NCBI GenBank assembly: GCA_030630015.1
Contig: DAOVNV010000123.1
Span: 1-7,394, forward strand
DNA: 7,394 bases
Source: Desulfuromonadales bacterium
Lineage (GTDB): Bacteria; Desulfobacterota; Desulfuromonadia; Desulfuromonadales; BM103
Direction of reading: 5' to 3'
A program made the position numbers and the translations under genes. A model generated the notes under the pieces. That model was not told the origin of the DNA. It saw only the letters and a list, made by a program, of their open reading frames with translations, and made no database searches. Below, piece by piece: positions 1-5,237 of the stretch (the stretch's first letter is position 1; every line of letters begins with the position of its first letter).

Positions 1-374
1 ACATAAGCGACTTCATCAATCGATTGCAGAGCTTCCATAACATACTCACCAATCTGGCTTGAGTCGATTTCCTTCTCACCGCATTCCTGCAGGCTTCGCT
101 CCAGTTTGTCAACGTAGCTTTCAATTGTCGCAATGGAAACCGGCCTTTTTTCACAGGCTCTCTGCATCCCGCCGACAATTTTCTGTCGGTCAAAGGCCTC
201 GCGTCGACCATCTTTCTTAACGACCAGGGGCAGAGTTTCCTCGATCCGTTCATAAGTCGTAAAGCGACGTTCGCAGTCAATGCACTCACGCCGGCGACGA
301 ATGTTGTTCCCTTCACGACCGAGCCGAGAGTCGACCACTCGAGTATCATCATGGTTGCAGAAAGGGCATTTCAT
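1..374 (-). CDS. nrdR: Transcriptional repressor NrdR, 3' end cut by window edge
   Basis: NrdR is the zinc-ribbon/ATP-cone repressor that binds NrdR boxes upstream of ribonucleotide reductase genes and senses adenine nucleotide (ATP/dATP) levels. The visible 124 complete residues begin MKCPFCNHDDTRVVDSR. The zinc ribbon is seen as C3-x2-C6 and C31-x2-C34, followed by the basic stretch RRRRE (27-30 region) and the FTTYER signature near residues 38-43. The ATP-cone starts around residue 49 with VVKKDGRREAFDRQKI. The family is usually about 150-155 residues, so roughly the last 25-30 are beyond position 1. The ATG overlaps the stop of the upstream dCMP deaminase gene by four bases (ATGA, 371-374), which implies translational coupling. 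This gene is too incomplete at its 3' end to judge the terminus, but the family assignment is secure. Confidence 0.97.
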   Translation of the reverse strand, partial: MKCPFCNHDDTRVVDSRLGREGNNIRRRRECIDCERRFTTYERIEETLPLVVKKDGRREAFDRQKIVGGMQRACEKRPVSIATIESYVDKLERSLQECGEKEIDSSQIGEYVMEALQSIDEVAY

Positions 375-847
375 GGCGTTCCCCCTGTTTTCTGAGCATT
401 CTCCCTGGAAAAAACAGTGACCTCGATCCCGGATTCATCGAGCATATCCATGGACAATTCATCCGGGTAGCCTTCCAGGTAGATAATCTTTTTGATTCCT
501 GCATTAATCAGCATCTTGGTGCAGATGATACAGGGCGAAGTTGTACAGTAAAGGGTTGAATTTGCAATATTCACCCCATGACTTGCCGCCTGGATAATCG
601 CATTCTGCTCGGCATGCAGGCCGCGGCACAATTCATGCCTCTGCCCGGAAGGGACCTTGAGTTGCTCCCTCAGGCAACCGGTTTCGGAGCAGTGCGTGAT
701 TCCCTTAGGGGTCCCGTTATAACCGGTAGCAAGGATATTCCTGTCCTTGACCATGACAGCACCCACCTGACGGCGCAGGCAGGTCGACCTGCGCGCTACC
801 AAGTGGGCGATATCCATGAAATATTCATCCCAGGATGGCCGTTCCAC
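371..847 (-). CDS. comEB: Deoxycytidylate (dCMP) deaminase, ComEB family
   Basis: This cytosolic zinc enzyme converts dCMP to dUMP, the substrate of thymidylate synthase. The 158-residue product has the cytidine/deoxycytidylate deaminase fold: an N-terminal RPSWDEYFMDIAHLVA segment, the zinc ligand and proton shuttle in H78-A79-E80, and the second metal motif P-C106-x2-C109. Further Cys/His residues (C23, C53, C58, H71, C74) resemble the additional structural zinc site of dCMP deaminases, which is inference. The start is GTG at 847; it directly follows the glyA stop codon TAG in the same reading frame with no base between, so nothing upstream can be used. An internal ATG at residue 11 would remove conserved N-terminal residues. 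An AGGT ribosome site lies within the glyA end. The stop overlaps nrdR by four bases. The name comEB comes from Bacillus; a competence role is not implied. Confidence 0.95.
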   Translation of the reverse strand: MERPSWDEYFMDIAHLVARRSTCLRRQVGAVMVKDRNILATGYNGTPKGITHCSETGCLREQLKVPSGQRHELCRGLHAEQNAIIQAASHGVNIANSTLYCTTSPCIICTKMLINAGIKKIIYLEGYPDELSMDMLDESGIEVTVFSRENAQKTGGTP

Positions 848-2098
848 CTAGACCAACCTATGCGCATAGAGCGGGAATTGCTGGCACATCTCGCGAACTT
901 CTCCACGGATAGCGGCCAGAGCGGCATCATTATCGATATTCTGCAGGGCGCGATCAATCCACTCGCCAACCTGACACATCTCGGTTTCTTTGAGGCCACG
1001 GGTCGTGGTTGCCGGGGTACCGATCCTGACGCCGCTGGTCACAAAGGGCGAACGTGTATCGAAGGGAACTGCGTTTTTGTTGACGGTGATGCCCGCCTGC
1101 TCAAGAGCCGCCTCGGCGACCTTGCCAGTCAATTCGCTGCCGGAAAAATCGAGCAGCATGAGATGCGTATCAGTGCCACCCGAGACCAGATTGTAGCCGC
1201 GCTCGACCAGTTCACCGGCCAGGGCTTTGGCATTCTTGACAACCTGTTGGGCATAAACCTTGAATTCAGGAGCAAGTGCCTCCTTGAAGGCCACGGCCTT
1301 GGCAGCGATAACGTGCATCAACGGCCCGCCCTGGATACCGGGAAAAATATTGCTGTTCAGCTTTTTGCCGAACTCTTCCTGGCAGAGGATCATGCCGCCA
1401 CGTGGCCCGCGCAACGTCTTGTGCGTGGTCGTGGTCACGAATTCGGCATGCGGCACTGGCGTCGGATGCTCACCTGCTGCCACCAGACCCGCGATATGCG
1501 CCATATCAACCATGACAATCGCCCCGACCTGGTCGGCGATCCGGCGGAAAGCTTCAAAATCGATCGTGCGCGGATAGGCACTGGCACCCACCACGATCAG
1601 CTTCGGGCGATGCTCTTGCGCGAGCTGCTCAACTTCATCATAGTCAATCGTACCGGTTTCCTGCCTGACACCATAGGGAACGATGTTGAACAGTTTCCCT
1701 GAAAAGTTGACCGGAGATCCGTGCGTCAGGTGACCGCCGTGAGCCAGGTTCATGCCGAGCACCGTATCACCAGGCTGGCAGGTTGCAAAATAAACCGCCA
1801 TATTTGCCTGCGAACCCGAGTGCGCCTGGACATTGGCGTGTTCCGCACCAAACAGCTGCTTGGCACGATCAATCGCCAGTTGCTCTGCCACATCCACACA
1901 TTCACAGCCGCCGTAATATCTCTTGCCAGGGTAGCCTTCCGCGTACTTATTGGTCAGCAGCGAACCCTGGGCCTCCAGGACATGCTCGCTGACGAAGTTC
2001 TCCGACGCAATAAATTCGAGGCTGTACTCCTGGCGCTCAGTTTCGTGACGGATGGCCGCACCGATTTCGGGATCGAATTGAGCCAAGGTTTCTTTCAT
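848..2098 (-). CDS. glyA: Serine hydroxymethyltransferase
   Basis: GlyA is the cytosolic PLP enzyme that interconverts serine plus tetrahydrofolate with glycine plus 5,10-methylene-tetrahydrofolate, the main one-carbon source for thymidylate, purine and methionine synthesis. The 416-residue length is typical. Visible motifs are EFIASENF (28-35), the YAEGYPGKRYYGG loop (52-64), the PLP-contacting D198 with H201 in VDMAHIAGL, and TTTTHKTLRGPRGG with K227 as the Schiff-base lysine next to H226. The C-terminal domain contains SGVRIGTPA (355-363). The ATG at 2098 is preceded by a strong GGAGGA (2108-2113, spacing 9). It leads a unit with dCMP deaminase and nrdR. Upstream, the rpiB terminator cuts it off from the fatty-acid cluster, and a 133-bp MITE-like element ends 38 bp before the ATG, so its promoter region has been rebuilt. 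The stop codon is TAG. Confidence 0.98.
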   Translation of the reverse strand: MKETLAQFDPEIGAAIRHETERQEYSLEFIASENFVSEHVLEAQGSLLTNKYAEGYPGKRYYGGCECVDVAEQLAIDRAKQLFGAEHANVQAHSGSQANMAVYFATCQPGDTVLGMNLAHGGHLTHGSPVNFSGKLFNIVPYGVRQETGTIDYDEVEQLAQEHRPKLIVVGASAYPRTIDFEAFRRIADQVGAIVMVDMAHIAGLVAAGEHPTPVPHAEFVTTTTHKTLRGPRGGMILCQEEFGKKLNSNIFPGIQGGPLMHVIAAKAVAFKEALAPEFKVYAQQVVKNAKALAGELVERGYNLVSGGTDTHLMLLDFSGSELTGKVAEAALEQAGITVNKNAVPFDTRSPFVTSGVRIGTPATTTRGLKETEMCQVGEWIDRALQNIDNDAALAAIRGEVREMCQQFPLYAHRLV

Positions 2099-2107
2099 GA
2101 CAATGCT

Positions 2108-2113
2108 TCCTCC
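2108..2113 (-). promoter_or_regulatory. Ribosome binding site of glyA
   Basis: GGAGGA on the minus strand, nine bases before the glyA ATG. It lies outside the mobile element, so the native translation signal was kept when the element inserted. Confidence 0.85.
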
Positions 2114-2128
2114 GGGGAATTTAGAGAA

Positions 2129-2136
2129 CTCAAAAC
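2129..2136. repeat. 8-bp target-site duplication, glyA-side copy
   Basis: CTCAAAAC directly abuts the outer base of the element's terminal repeat. An identical copy abuts the opposite end (2270-2277). The identity stops exactly at eight bases: the next bases outward differ (A on this side, T on the other). Confidence 0.85.
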
Positions 2137-2148
2137 GTAACCATTCAG
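2137..2148 (+). repeat. Terminal inverted repeat, glyA-side end
   Basis: GTAACCATTCAG, the glyA-proximal end of the MITE-like element. It pairs with 2258-2269 with one difference (C versus T at position 6 of the repeat). In RNA from the minus strand that position becomes a U-G wobble, so the ends can pair fully. Confidence 0.8.
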
Positions 2149-2175
2149 TTGTCTGACTAACCGCACAGCATGTGG

Positions 2176-2203
2176 ACTATAGCCGTTGCTTGCGGGAAGT
2201 TAA
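2176..2203 (-). promoter_or_regulatory. Candidate sigma-70 promoter for glyA inside the MITE
   Basis: On the minus strand, TTAACT (2198-2203, 4/6 to the -35 consensus) is separated by 16 bp from TATAGT (2176-2181, 5/6 to the -10 consensus). Transcription would begin near 2168-2170, giving a leader of about 70 nt to the glyA ATG. It is the best promoter-like sequence between the rpiB terminator and glyA, but the -35 is weak and no experimental support is available. Confidence 0.35.
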
Positions 2204-2235
2204 GTGACAACATTGGACGCAGGCAATGGCTATAG
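2177..2235. repeat. Internal 18-bp inverted repeat of the MITE
   Basis: Arms 2177-2194 and 2218-2235 match in 16 of 18 positions around a 23-nt centre (2195-2217). The conserved core is CTATAGCC-n-TTGC-n-TGCG. Both differences are transitions that become G-U wobbles in a plus-strand RNA, giving an uninterrupted 18-bp stem there, whereas a minus-strand RNA (the glyA sense direction) would have two A-C mismatches. Its centre (2206) nearly coincides with the centre of the whole element (2203). Confidence 0.75.
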
Positions 2236-2257
2236 GACACCTGCCCTCGCTGAGATG

Positions 2258-2269
2258 CTGAATAGTTAC
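2258..2269 (-). repeat. Terminal inverted repeat, rpiB-side end
   Basis: Reads GTAACTATTCAG on the minus strand, the rpiB-proximal end of the MITE-like element and partner of 2137-2148. Similarity between the two ends becomes patchy beyond these 12 bases. Confidence 0.8.
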
Positions 2270-2277
2270 CTCAAAAC
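2270..2277. repeat. 8-bp target-site duplication, rpiB-side copy
   Basis: CTCAAAAC immediately outside the rpiB-proximal terminal inverted repeat, identical to 2129-2136 and in the same orientation. Confidence 0.85.
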
Positions 2278-2293
2278 TACCAGAACGTTATGT

Positions 2294-2321
2294 AAAACGG
2301 GCAGGCACTTGGCCTGCCCGT
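2294..2321 (-). terminator. Intrinsic terminator after rpiB
   Basis: A perfect 10-bp GC-rich stem (2312-2321 with 2297-2306, arm GCCTGCCCGT at its 3' side) closes a 5-nt loop and runs into TTTT then ACAT on the minus strand, 12 nt after the rpiB stop. The T-tract is short, so termination may be incomplete. It marks the end of the fatty-acid/rpiB unit and is oriented only for minus-strand transcription. Confidence 0.8.
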
Positions 2322-2333
2322 CTGCTGTGCCGG

Positions 2334-2792
2334 TCAGATGCTTCCGGACCGAACGTCCTGTTCGATCCGGGCTATTTTATCAAGCCGTCGCTGGTGGCGC
2401 CCGCCTTCATATTCAGCGTCCAGCCAGACATCCACAAGATGACGCGCATTCTCCTCTGACATGACACGTCCACCCATCACCAGAATATTTGCGTTGTTGT
2501 GCTCCCGGGCCATTTGCGCCATGTATTCATCTGTTACCAGTGCAGCACGCACCCCTGGATACTTGTTGGCAGTAATCGACATACCAATTCCGGTACCACA
2601 GATCAGAACGCCCAGTTCCGCCTCACCTCGCGATACAGCCAAGGCAACTTTTTCAGCGAAATCAGGATAGTCAACAGAATCGCCGTTGCCTGTTCCCAGA
2701 TCCAGGGTCTCCAGACCACGCGCCGCCAGAACCTGTGCAACGGCGTTCTTGAGTTCCAGACCACCGTGATCACTTCCGAGAACAATCATCAT
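2334..2792 (-). CDS. rpiB: Ribose-5-phosphate isomerase B
   Basis: RpiB interconverts ribose 5-phosphate and ribulose 5-phosphate in the non-oxidative pentose phosphate pathway. The 152-residue protein belongs to the RpiB/LacA/LacB family: GSDHGG with D8 and H9, DYPDFAEKVA (41-50), ICGTGIGMS with catalytic-base C65 and T67, EHNNANILVMGGR with H98, and phosphate-binding R132 and R136 in GGRHQRR. These positions are one less than the equivalents I recall in E. coli RpiB. The start ATG overlaps the fabF stop by one base (TAATG); a second ATG follows at codon 2. AAGGTGG (2798-2804) in the fabF end is the ribosome site, giving coupled translation. It is metabolically unrelated to its fab neighbours and is the last gene before the terminator. 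A LacA/LacB sugar isomerase role is less likely because no lac/tagatose genes are nearby. Confidence 0.95.
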   Translation of the reverse strand: MMIVLGSDHGGLELKNAVAQVLAARGLETLDLGTGNGDSVDYPDFAEKVALAVSRGEAELGVLICGTGIGMSITANKYPGVRAALVTDEYMAQMAREHNNANILVMGGRVMSEENARHLVDVWLDAEYEGGRHQRRLDKIARIEQDVRSGSI

Positions 2793-4027
2793 TAACCCAC
2801 CTTGCGGAACAGTAAACTGGCGTTGGTGCCGCCGAAACCGAACGAATTGGACAGAACGATATTCACATTAGCCTGGCGTGCTTCGTTCGGCACGTAATCA
2901 AGATCACACTCCGCATCCGGCTCAACATAATTGATTGTCGGCAGAACCACACCGCGAGATATGGTCAATGCTGCAATAATCGCCTCGATCCCGCCAGCTG
3001 CACCGAGCATATGCCCGGTCATGCTTTTGGTTGAGCTCACCATCACCTTGTAGGCGTGATCACCAAACACGCTCTTGATACCCATGGTTTCGTAGAGGTC
3101 GTTGAAAGGGGTCGAAGTCCCGTGGGCATTGATATAATCAACATCTTCAGGATTGACGCCTGCCGTACTCAGCGCCATACGCATGCAACGCGCCGCCCCT
3201 TCGCCTTCGGGCGCGGGTGCGGTCAGGTGATAGGCATCGCCCGTCAGGCCGTAACCGACCACCTCGGCATAAATTCTGGCACCTCTCTTCTTTGCTGCTT
3301 CATATTCTTCAAGCATGACGATGCCGGCGCCTTCAGCGAGAACGAACCCGTCCCGGTTCCGTTCAAACGGCCGACTGGCCAACTTGGGGTCGTCGTTGCG
3401 GCTGGACAGGGCTTTCATTACCGAGAATCCAGCCACTCCCATGGCACAAACCGTGGATTCGGTCCCGCCGGCAAATGCGGCATCAGCATCCCCGCGTTGA
3501 ATGACCCGAAAGGCATCACCAATGGCATGGGTTCCTGTTGCGCACGCAGATACGGGGGCCAGGTTGGGCCCTTTGGCGCCTGATTTTATGGAAATCTGGC
3601 CAGCGGCCAGATTGATAATCGACATCGGGATAAAGAACGGGCTGATCTTGCGATAGCTGCTCTTCAACATTGCGCCGTGGTACTTCTCAATTGCGGGCAG
3701 TCCGCCCATGCCGGAACCGACAACCACTCCGACACGTTCAGCGTTCTCTTCATTAATTTCCAGGCCGGAGTCGGCCAGAGCCATATCAGCTGCCGCCACT
3801 GCGTACTGGATAAAGAGATCCATCTTGCGAGCCTCTTTTTTATCCACGTACTCACCGGCGTCAAAATCGCTGACCTCGCCGGCAAAACGAACCGGAAGAT
3901 CAGAAGCATCAAAGCGGGTGATCGGGCCAATACCGGATTCGCCATTAGTCAGTGCTGACCAGTTTTTCTCCAGACCGGTACCTAGTGGTGAAATAGCACC
4001 CAGTCCGGTGATTACTACTCTTCGCAT
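2792..4027 (-). CDS. fabF: 3-oxoacyl-ACP synthase II (beta-ketoacyl-ACP synthase II)
   Basis: FabF condenses malonyl-ACP with acyl-ACP in each elongation round of type II fatty-acid synthesis in the cytosol. The 411-residue thiolase-fold protein has the Cys-His-His triad of elongating synthases: C162 in VSACATGTHAIGDA, H302 in NAHGTSTPFND and H339 in STKSMTGHMLGAAGG, with K334 also present. The C-terminal glycine-rich loop SNSFGFGGTN (393-402) is intact. N-terminal RRVVITGLGAISPLG is typical of FabF. Two His rather than His/Asn separate it from FabH-type enzymes, and the sequence is closer to FabF than FabB. The ATG is preceded by GGAGGA (4038-4043) with a rather long 10-nt spacer. It follows acpP by 112 bp, a gap containing a hairpin, and overlaps rpiB by one base. 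Confidence 0.98.
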   Translation of the reverse strand: MRRVVITGLGAISPLGTGLEKNWSALTNGESGIGPITRFDASDLPVRFAGEVSDFDAGEYVDKKEARKMDLFIQYAVAAADMALADSGLEINEENAERVGVVVGSGMGGLPAIEKYHGAMLKSSYRKISPFFIPMSIINLAAGQISIKSGAKGPNLAPVSACATGTHAIGDAFRVIQRGDADAAFAGGTESTVCAMGVAGFSVMKALSSRNDDPKLASRPFERNRDGFVLAEGAGIVMLEEYEAAKKRGARIYAEVVGYGLTGDAYHLTAPAPEGEGAARCMRMALSTAGVNPEDVDYINAHGTSTPFNDLYETMGIKSVFGDHAYKVMVSSTKSMTGHMLGAAGGIEAIIAALTISRGVVLPTINYVEPDAECDLDYVPNEARQANVNIVLSNSFGFGGTNASLLFRKVG

Positions 4028-4099
4028 GTGAGTATTATCCTCCCGCGCAGACTTAAACCATACCTATCAAACAGGATAAGCGTGACCTGCTTTAAACGG

Positions 4100-4131
4100 G
4101 ACGGTGGACAGACCATGGCCCGTCCACCGTC
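4100..4131 (-). promoter_or_regulatory. Stem-loop between acpP and fabF
   Basis: A perfect 10-bp inverted repeat (GACGGTGGAC at 4100-4109, GTCCACCGTC at 4122-4131) encloses a 12-nt loop, starting 8 nt after the acpP stop. On the minus strand it is followed by CCGTTTAAAG, only three T residues after two C, so it is a poor intrinsic terminator. It could be an attenuating terminator or a 3' stabiliser that raises the acpP message over fabF; this role is inferred. The rest of the 112-bp gap shows only the fabF ribosome site. Confidence 0.65.
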
Positions 4132-4139
4132 AAGATGGA

Positions 4140-4373
4140 TCATGAATTCTTGGATATGTATTCCATTGCGTTCTTGACGGTCTGGATTTTTTCGGCATCC
4201 TCATCGGAAATTTCAATATCGAATTCCTCTTCGAGTGCCATGACCAGTTCGACCGTATCCAGAGAATCAGCACCCAGGTCATCCATGAAAGATGCTTCGG
4301 GGGTCACTTGATCATCATCAACACCAAGTTGCTCTGCAACAATCTGCTTCACACGTTCTTCAACTGTAGCCAT
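4140..4373 (-). CDS. acpP: Acyl carrier protein
   Basis: AcpP carries growing acyl chains as thioesters on a 4'-phosphopantetheine arm and is the substrate platform for FabD, FabH, FabF and FabG. The 77-residue acidic protein has the four-helix ACP pattern and the attachment motif GADSLDTVELVM with modified serine S37 in D36-S37-L38. Helix II is rich in acidic residues (EEEFDIEISDEDAEKI), the usual docking surface for partner enzymes. The ATG is preceded by a consensus AAGGAGGT at the ideal spacing, in line with the high abundance expected of ACP. It lies between fabG and fabF, and each flanking gap holds a hairpin. Confidence 0.98.
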   Translation of the reverse strand: MATVEERVKQIVAEQLGVDDDQVTPEASFMDDLGADSLDTVELVMALEEEFDIEISDEDAEKIQTVKNAMEYISKNS

Positions 4374-4379
4374 TGTGTT

Positions 4380-4387
4380 ACCTCCTT
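4380..4387 (-). promoter_or_regulatory. Consensus ribosome binding site of acpP
   Basis: AAGGAGGT is fully complementary to the usual 16S rRNA 3' tail and sits six bases before the acpP ATG. It is the strongest Shine-Dalgarno in the window, suggesting that high ACP output is set partly at translation. Confidence 0.85.
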
Positions 4388-4440
4388 CTGAAGTTAGACC
4401 CGATTATTTTTCGGCCCATTTGTTTTTGTTTTCATGAAAT

Positions 4441-4469
4441 CTGGATCAGCAAGTATACGACTGATCCAG
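4441..4469 (-). promoter_or_regulatory. Stem-loop between fabG and acpP
   Basis: A perfect 9-bp inverted repeat (CTGGATCAG at 4441-4449, CTGATCCAG at 4461-4469) with an 11-nt loop, 9 nt after the fabG stop. Downstream on the minus strand the sequence is ATTTCATGAAAAC, lacking a T-tract, so it is unlikely to be an efficient intrinsic terminator. RNA processing or partial attenuation ahead of acpP is possible. The remaining part of this 105-bp gap is A-rich on the minus strand and has no convincing promoter. Confidence 0.6.
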
Positions 4470-4478
4470 GTTAAAGGG

Positions 4479-5228
4479 TTACATGTACATTCCACCATTT
4501 ATCCCAAGCACTTGTCCAGTGATGTAGGCAGCCTGGTCCGATGCCAGGAAAGCAACACTATGCGCGATGTCCTCGACCTCACCCAGTCGTCCAAGGGGAA
4601 TCTGCGCGATCAAAGCTTCACGTGCCTTGTCCGAAACAACATCTGTCATATCGGTCACGATAAATCCAGGAGTAATTGCGTTTACGGTGATGTTGCGACG
4701 CGCCAGTTCCAGCGCAGTCGACTTGGTCAAACCGAGAAGACCGGCCTTGCTGGCAGAATAGTTTACCTGGCCGGCACCGCCCATTTCACCAATAACCGAG
4801 GAGATATTAATAATCCGACCCGATCTCTTCCGGGTCATCACCTTGGCAGCTGCGCGGATGCAGAGAAAGGCTCCCTTGAGGTTGGTATCCAACACAGCAT
4901 CCCAATCTTCGTCCTTCATCCGCAAGAGCAGTCCATCGCGGGTGATGCCCGCATTATTGACCAGTATATCAACCTGGCCGAAGGTCTCAACGGCCTGGGC
5001 AATCAAACGATCAGCATCGGCAGCAACCGACACATCGCCGACAACCGCAACAGCCTCGCCGCCGGCTGCGGTAATCTCGGCAACCAGTGCATCCAGCAGT
5101 TCCGCATTGCGGGCGGAGGCCACAATCCGGACACCCCGGCCGGCCAATTCAAGTGCGACAGATTTGCCGATGCCGCGCGAGGCCCCTGTAACAACAGCAA
5201 CTTTTCCAGTCAGCATGTCAAACTCCAT
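4479..5228 (-). CDS. fabG: 3-oxoacyl-ACP reductase
   Basis: FabG uses NADPH to reduce 3-oxoacyl-ACP to 3-hydroxyacyl-ACP, the first reduction of each elongation cycle. It is a classical short-chain dehydrogenase: cofactor motif TGASRGIG (14-21), NNAG (91-94), N116, and the catalytic S144-Y157-K161 set in ISSVIG and YSASK. The PGFI segment (187-190) and ending ITGQVLGINGGMYM are typical of FabG. Length is 249 residues from the ATG at 5228; a second ATG at codon 5 (5216) gives 245, closer to the 244 of E. coli. Both have a possible ribosome site (AAGG for the first, GGAG for the second), so the start is uncertain. It follows fabD by 9 bp. Its position in the fab cluster makes fatty-acid synthesis, rather than a polyhydroxyalkanoate or other SDR role, the clear assignment. 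Confidence 0.96.
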   Translation of the reverse strand: MEFDMLTGKVAVVTGASRGIGKSVALELAGRGVRIVASARNAELLDALVAEITAAGGEAVAVVGDVSVAADADRLIAQAVETFGQVDILVNNAGITRDGLLLRMKDEDWDAVLDTNLKGAFLCIRAAAKVMTRKRSGRIINISSVIGEMGGAGQVNYSASKAGLLGLTKSTALELARRNITVNAITPGFIVTDMTDVVSDKAREALIAQIPLGRLGEVEDIAHSVAFLASDQAAYITGQVLGINGGMYM

Positions 5229-5237
5229 TAAACCTTG

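Larger units (their letters stand above)
2137..2269. mobile_element. MITE-like non-autonomous element, 133 bp, possibly IS66-related
   Basis: The ends form terminal inverted repeats: GTAACCATTCAG at 2137-2148 and CTGAATAGTTAC at 2258-2269, matching in 11 of 12 positions. The element is flanked exactly by the direct repeat CTCAAAAC on both sides. Small size, terminal inverted repeats, target-site duplication and no plausible reading frame together define a miniature inverted-repeat transposable element. Inside, 2177-2194 and 2218-2235 form a second, nearly concentric inverted repeat. By general knowledge, IS66-family ends begin with 5'-GTAA and the family makes 8-bp duplications, so an IS66-type transposase could mobilise it in trans; no transposase is in the window and this family link is inferred. 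Removing the element plus one repeat copy gives a 94-bp rpiB-glyA gap. An alternative reading is a regulatory dyad, but that would not explain the flanking duplication. Confidence 0.8.

Noticed and set aside
578..1702. 374-codon plus-strand open frame antisense to glyA and dCMP deaminase
   Set aside because: It is in exact codon register with glyA, so its stops would require TTA, CTA or TCA codons in glyA, which this biased gene rarely uses. It ends precisely at a TCA serine codon. The translation resembles no family I recognise, while glyA is unmistakable.
2099..2333. Possible glycine or tetrahydrofolate riboswitch ahead of glyA
   Set aside because: The nested pairing in this gap is fully accounted for by the MITE, whose terminal repeats are bordered by the same 8-mer. 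No riboswitch core that I recognise is present, and only 38 bp of native sequence remains between the element and the start codon.
2204..2464. 86-codon plus-strand open frame starting in the MITE and running into rpiB
   Set aside because: It crosses the terminator stem and the 3' end of rpiB in antisense, has no clear ribosome site, and its translation is not protein-like in any family I know.
3056..3583. 175-codon plus-strand open frame antisense to fabF
   Set aside because: Codon-register shadow of fabF, with no independent evidence of coding.
4390..4415. AATAAT (minus strand) upstream of acpP as a -10 promoter box
   Set aside because: It has no acceptable -35 at 16-18 bp spacing, since the upstream stretch is simply A-rich. 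It was not called as a promoter.
4434..5231. 265-codon plus-strand open frame covering all of fabG
   Set aside because: Same codon-register artefact: fabG lacks TTA, CTA and TCA codons. The peptide has no recognisable domain.
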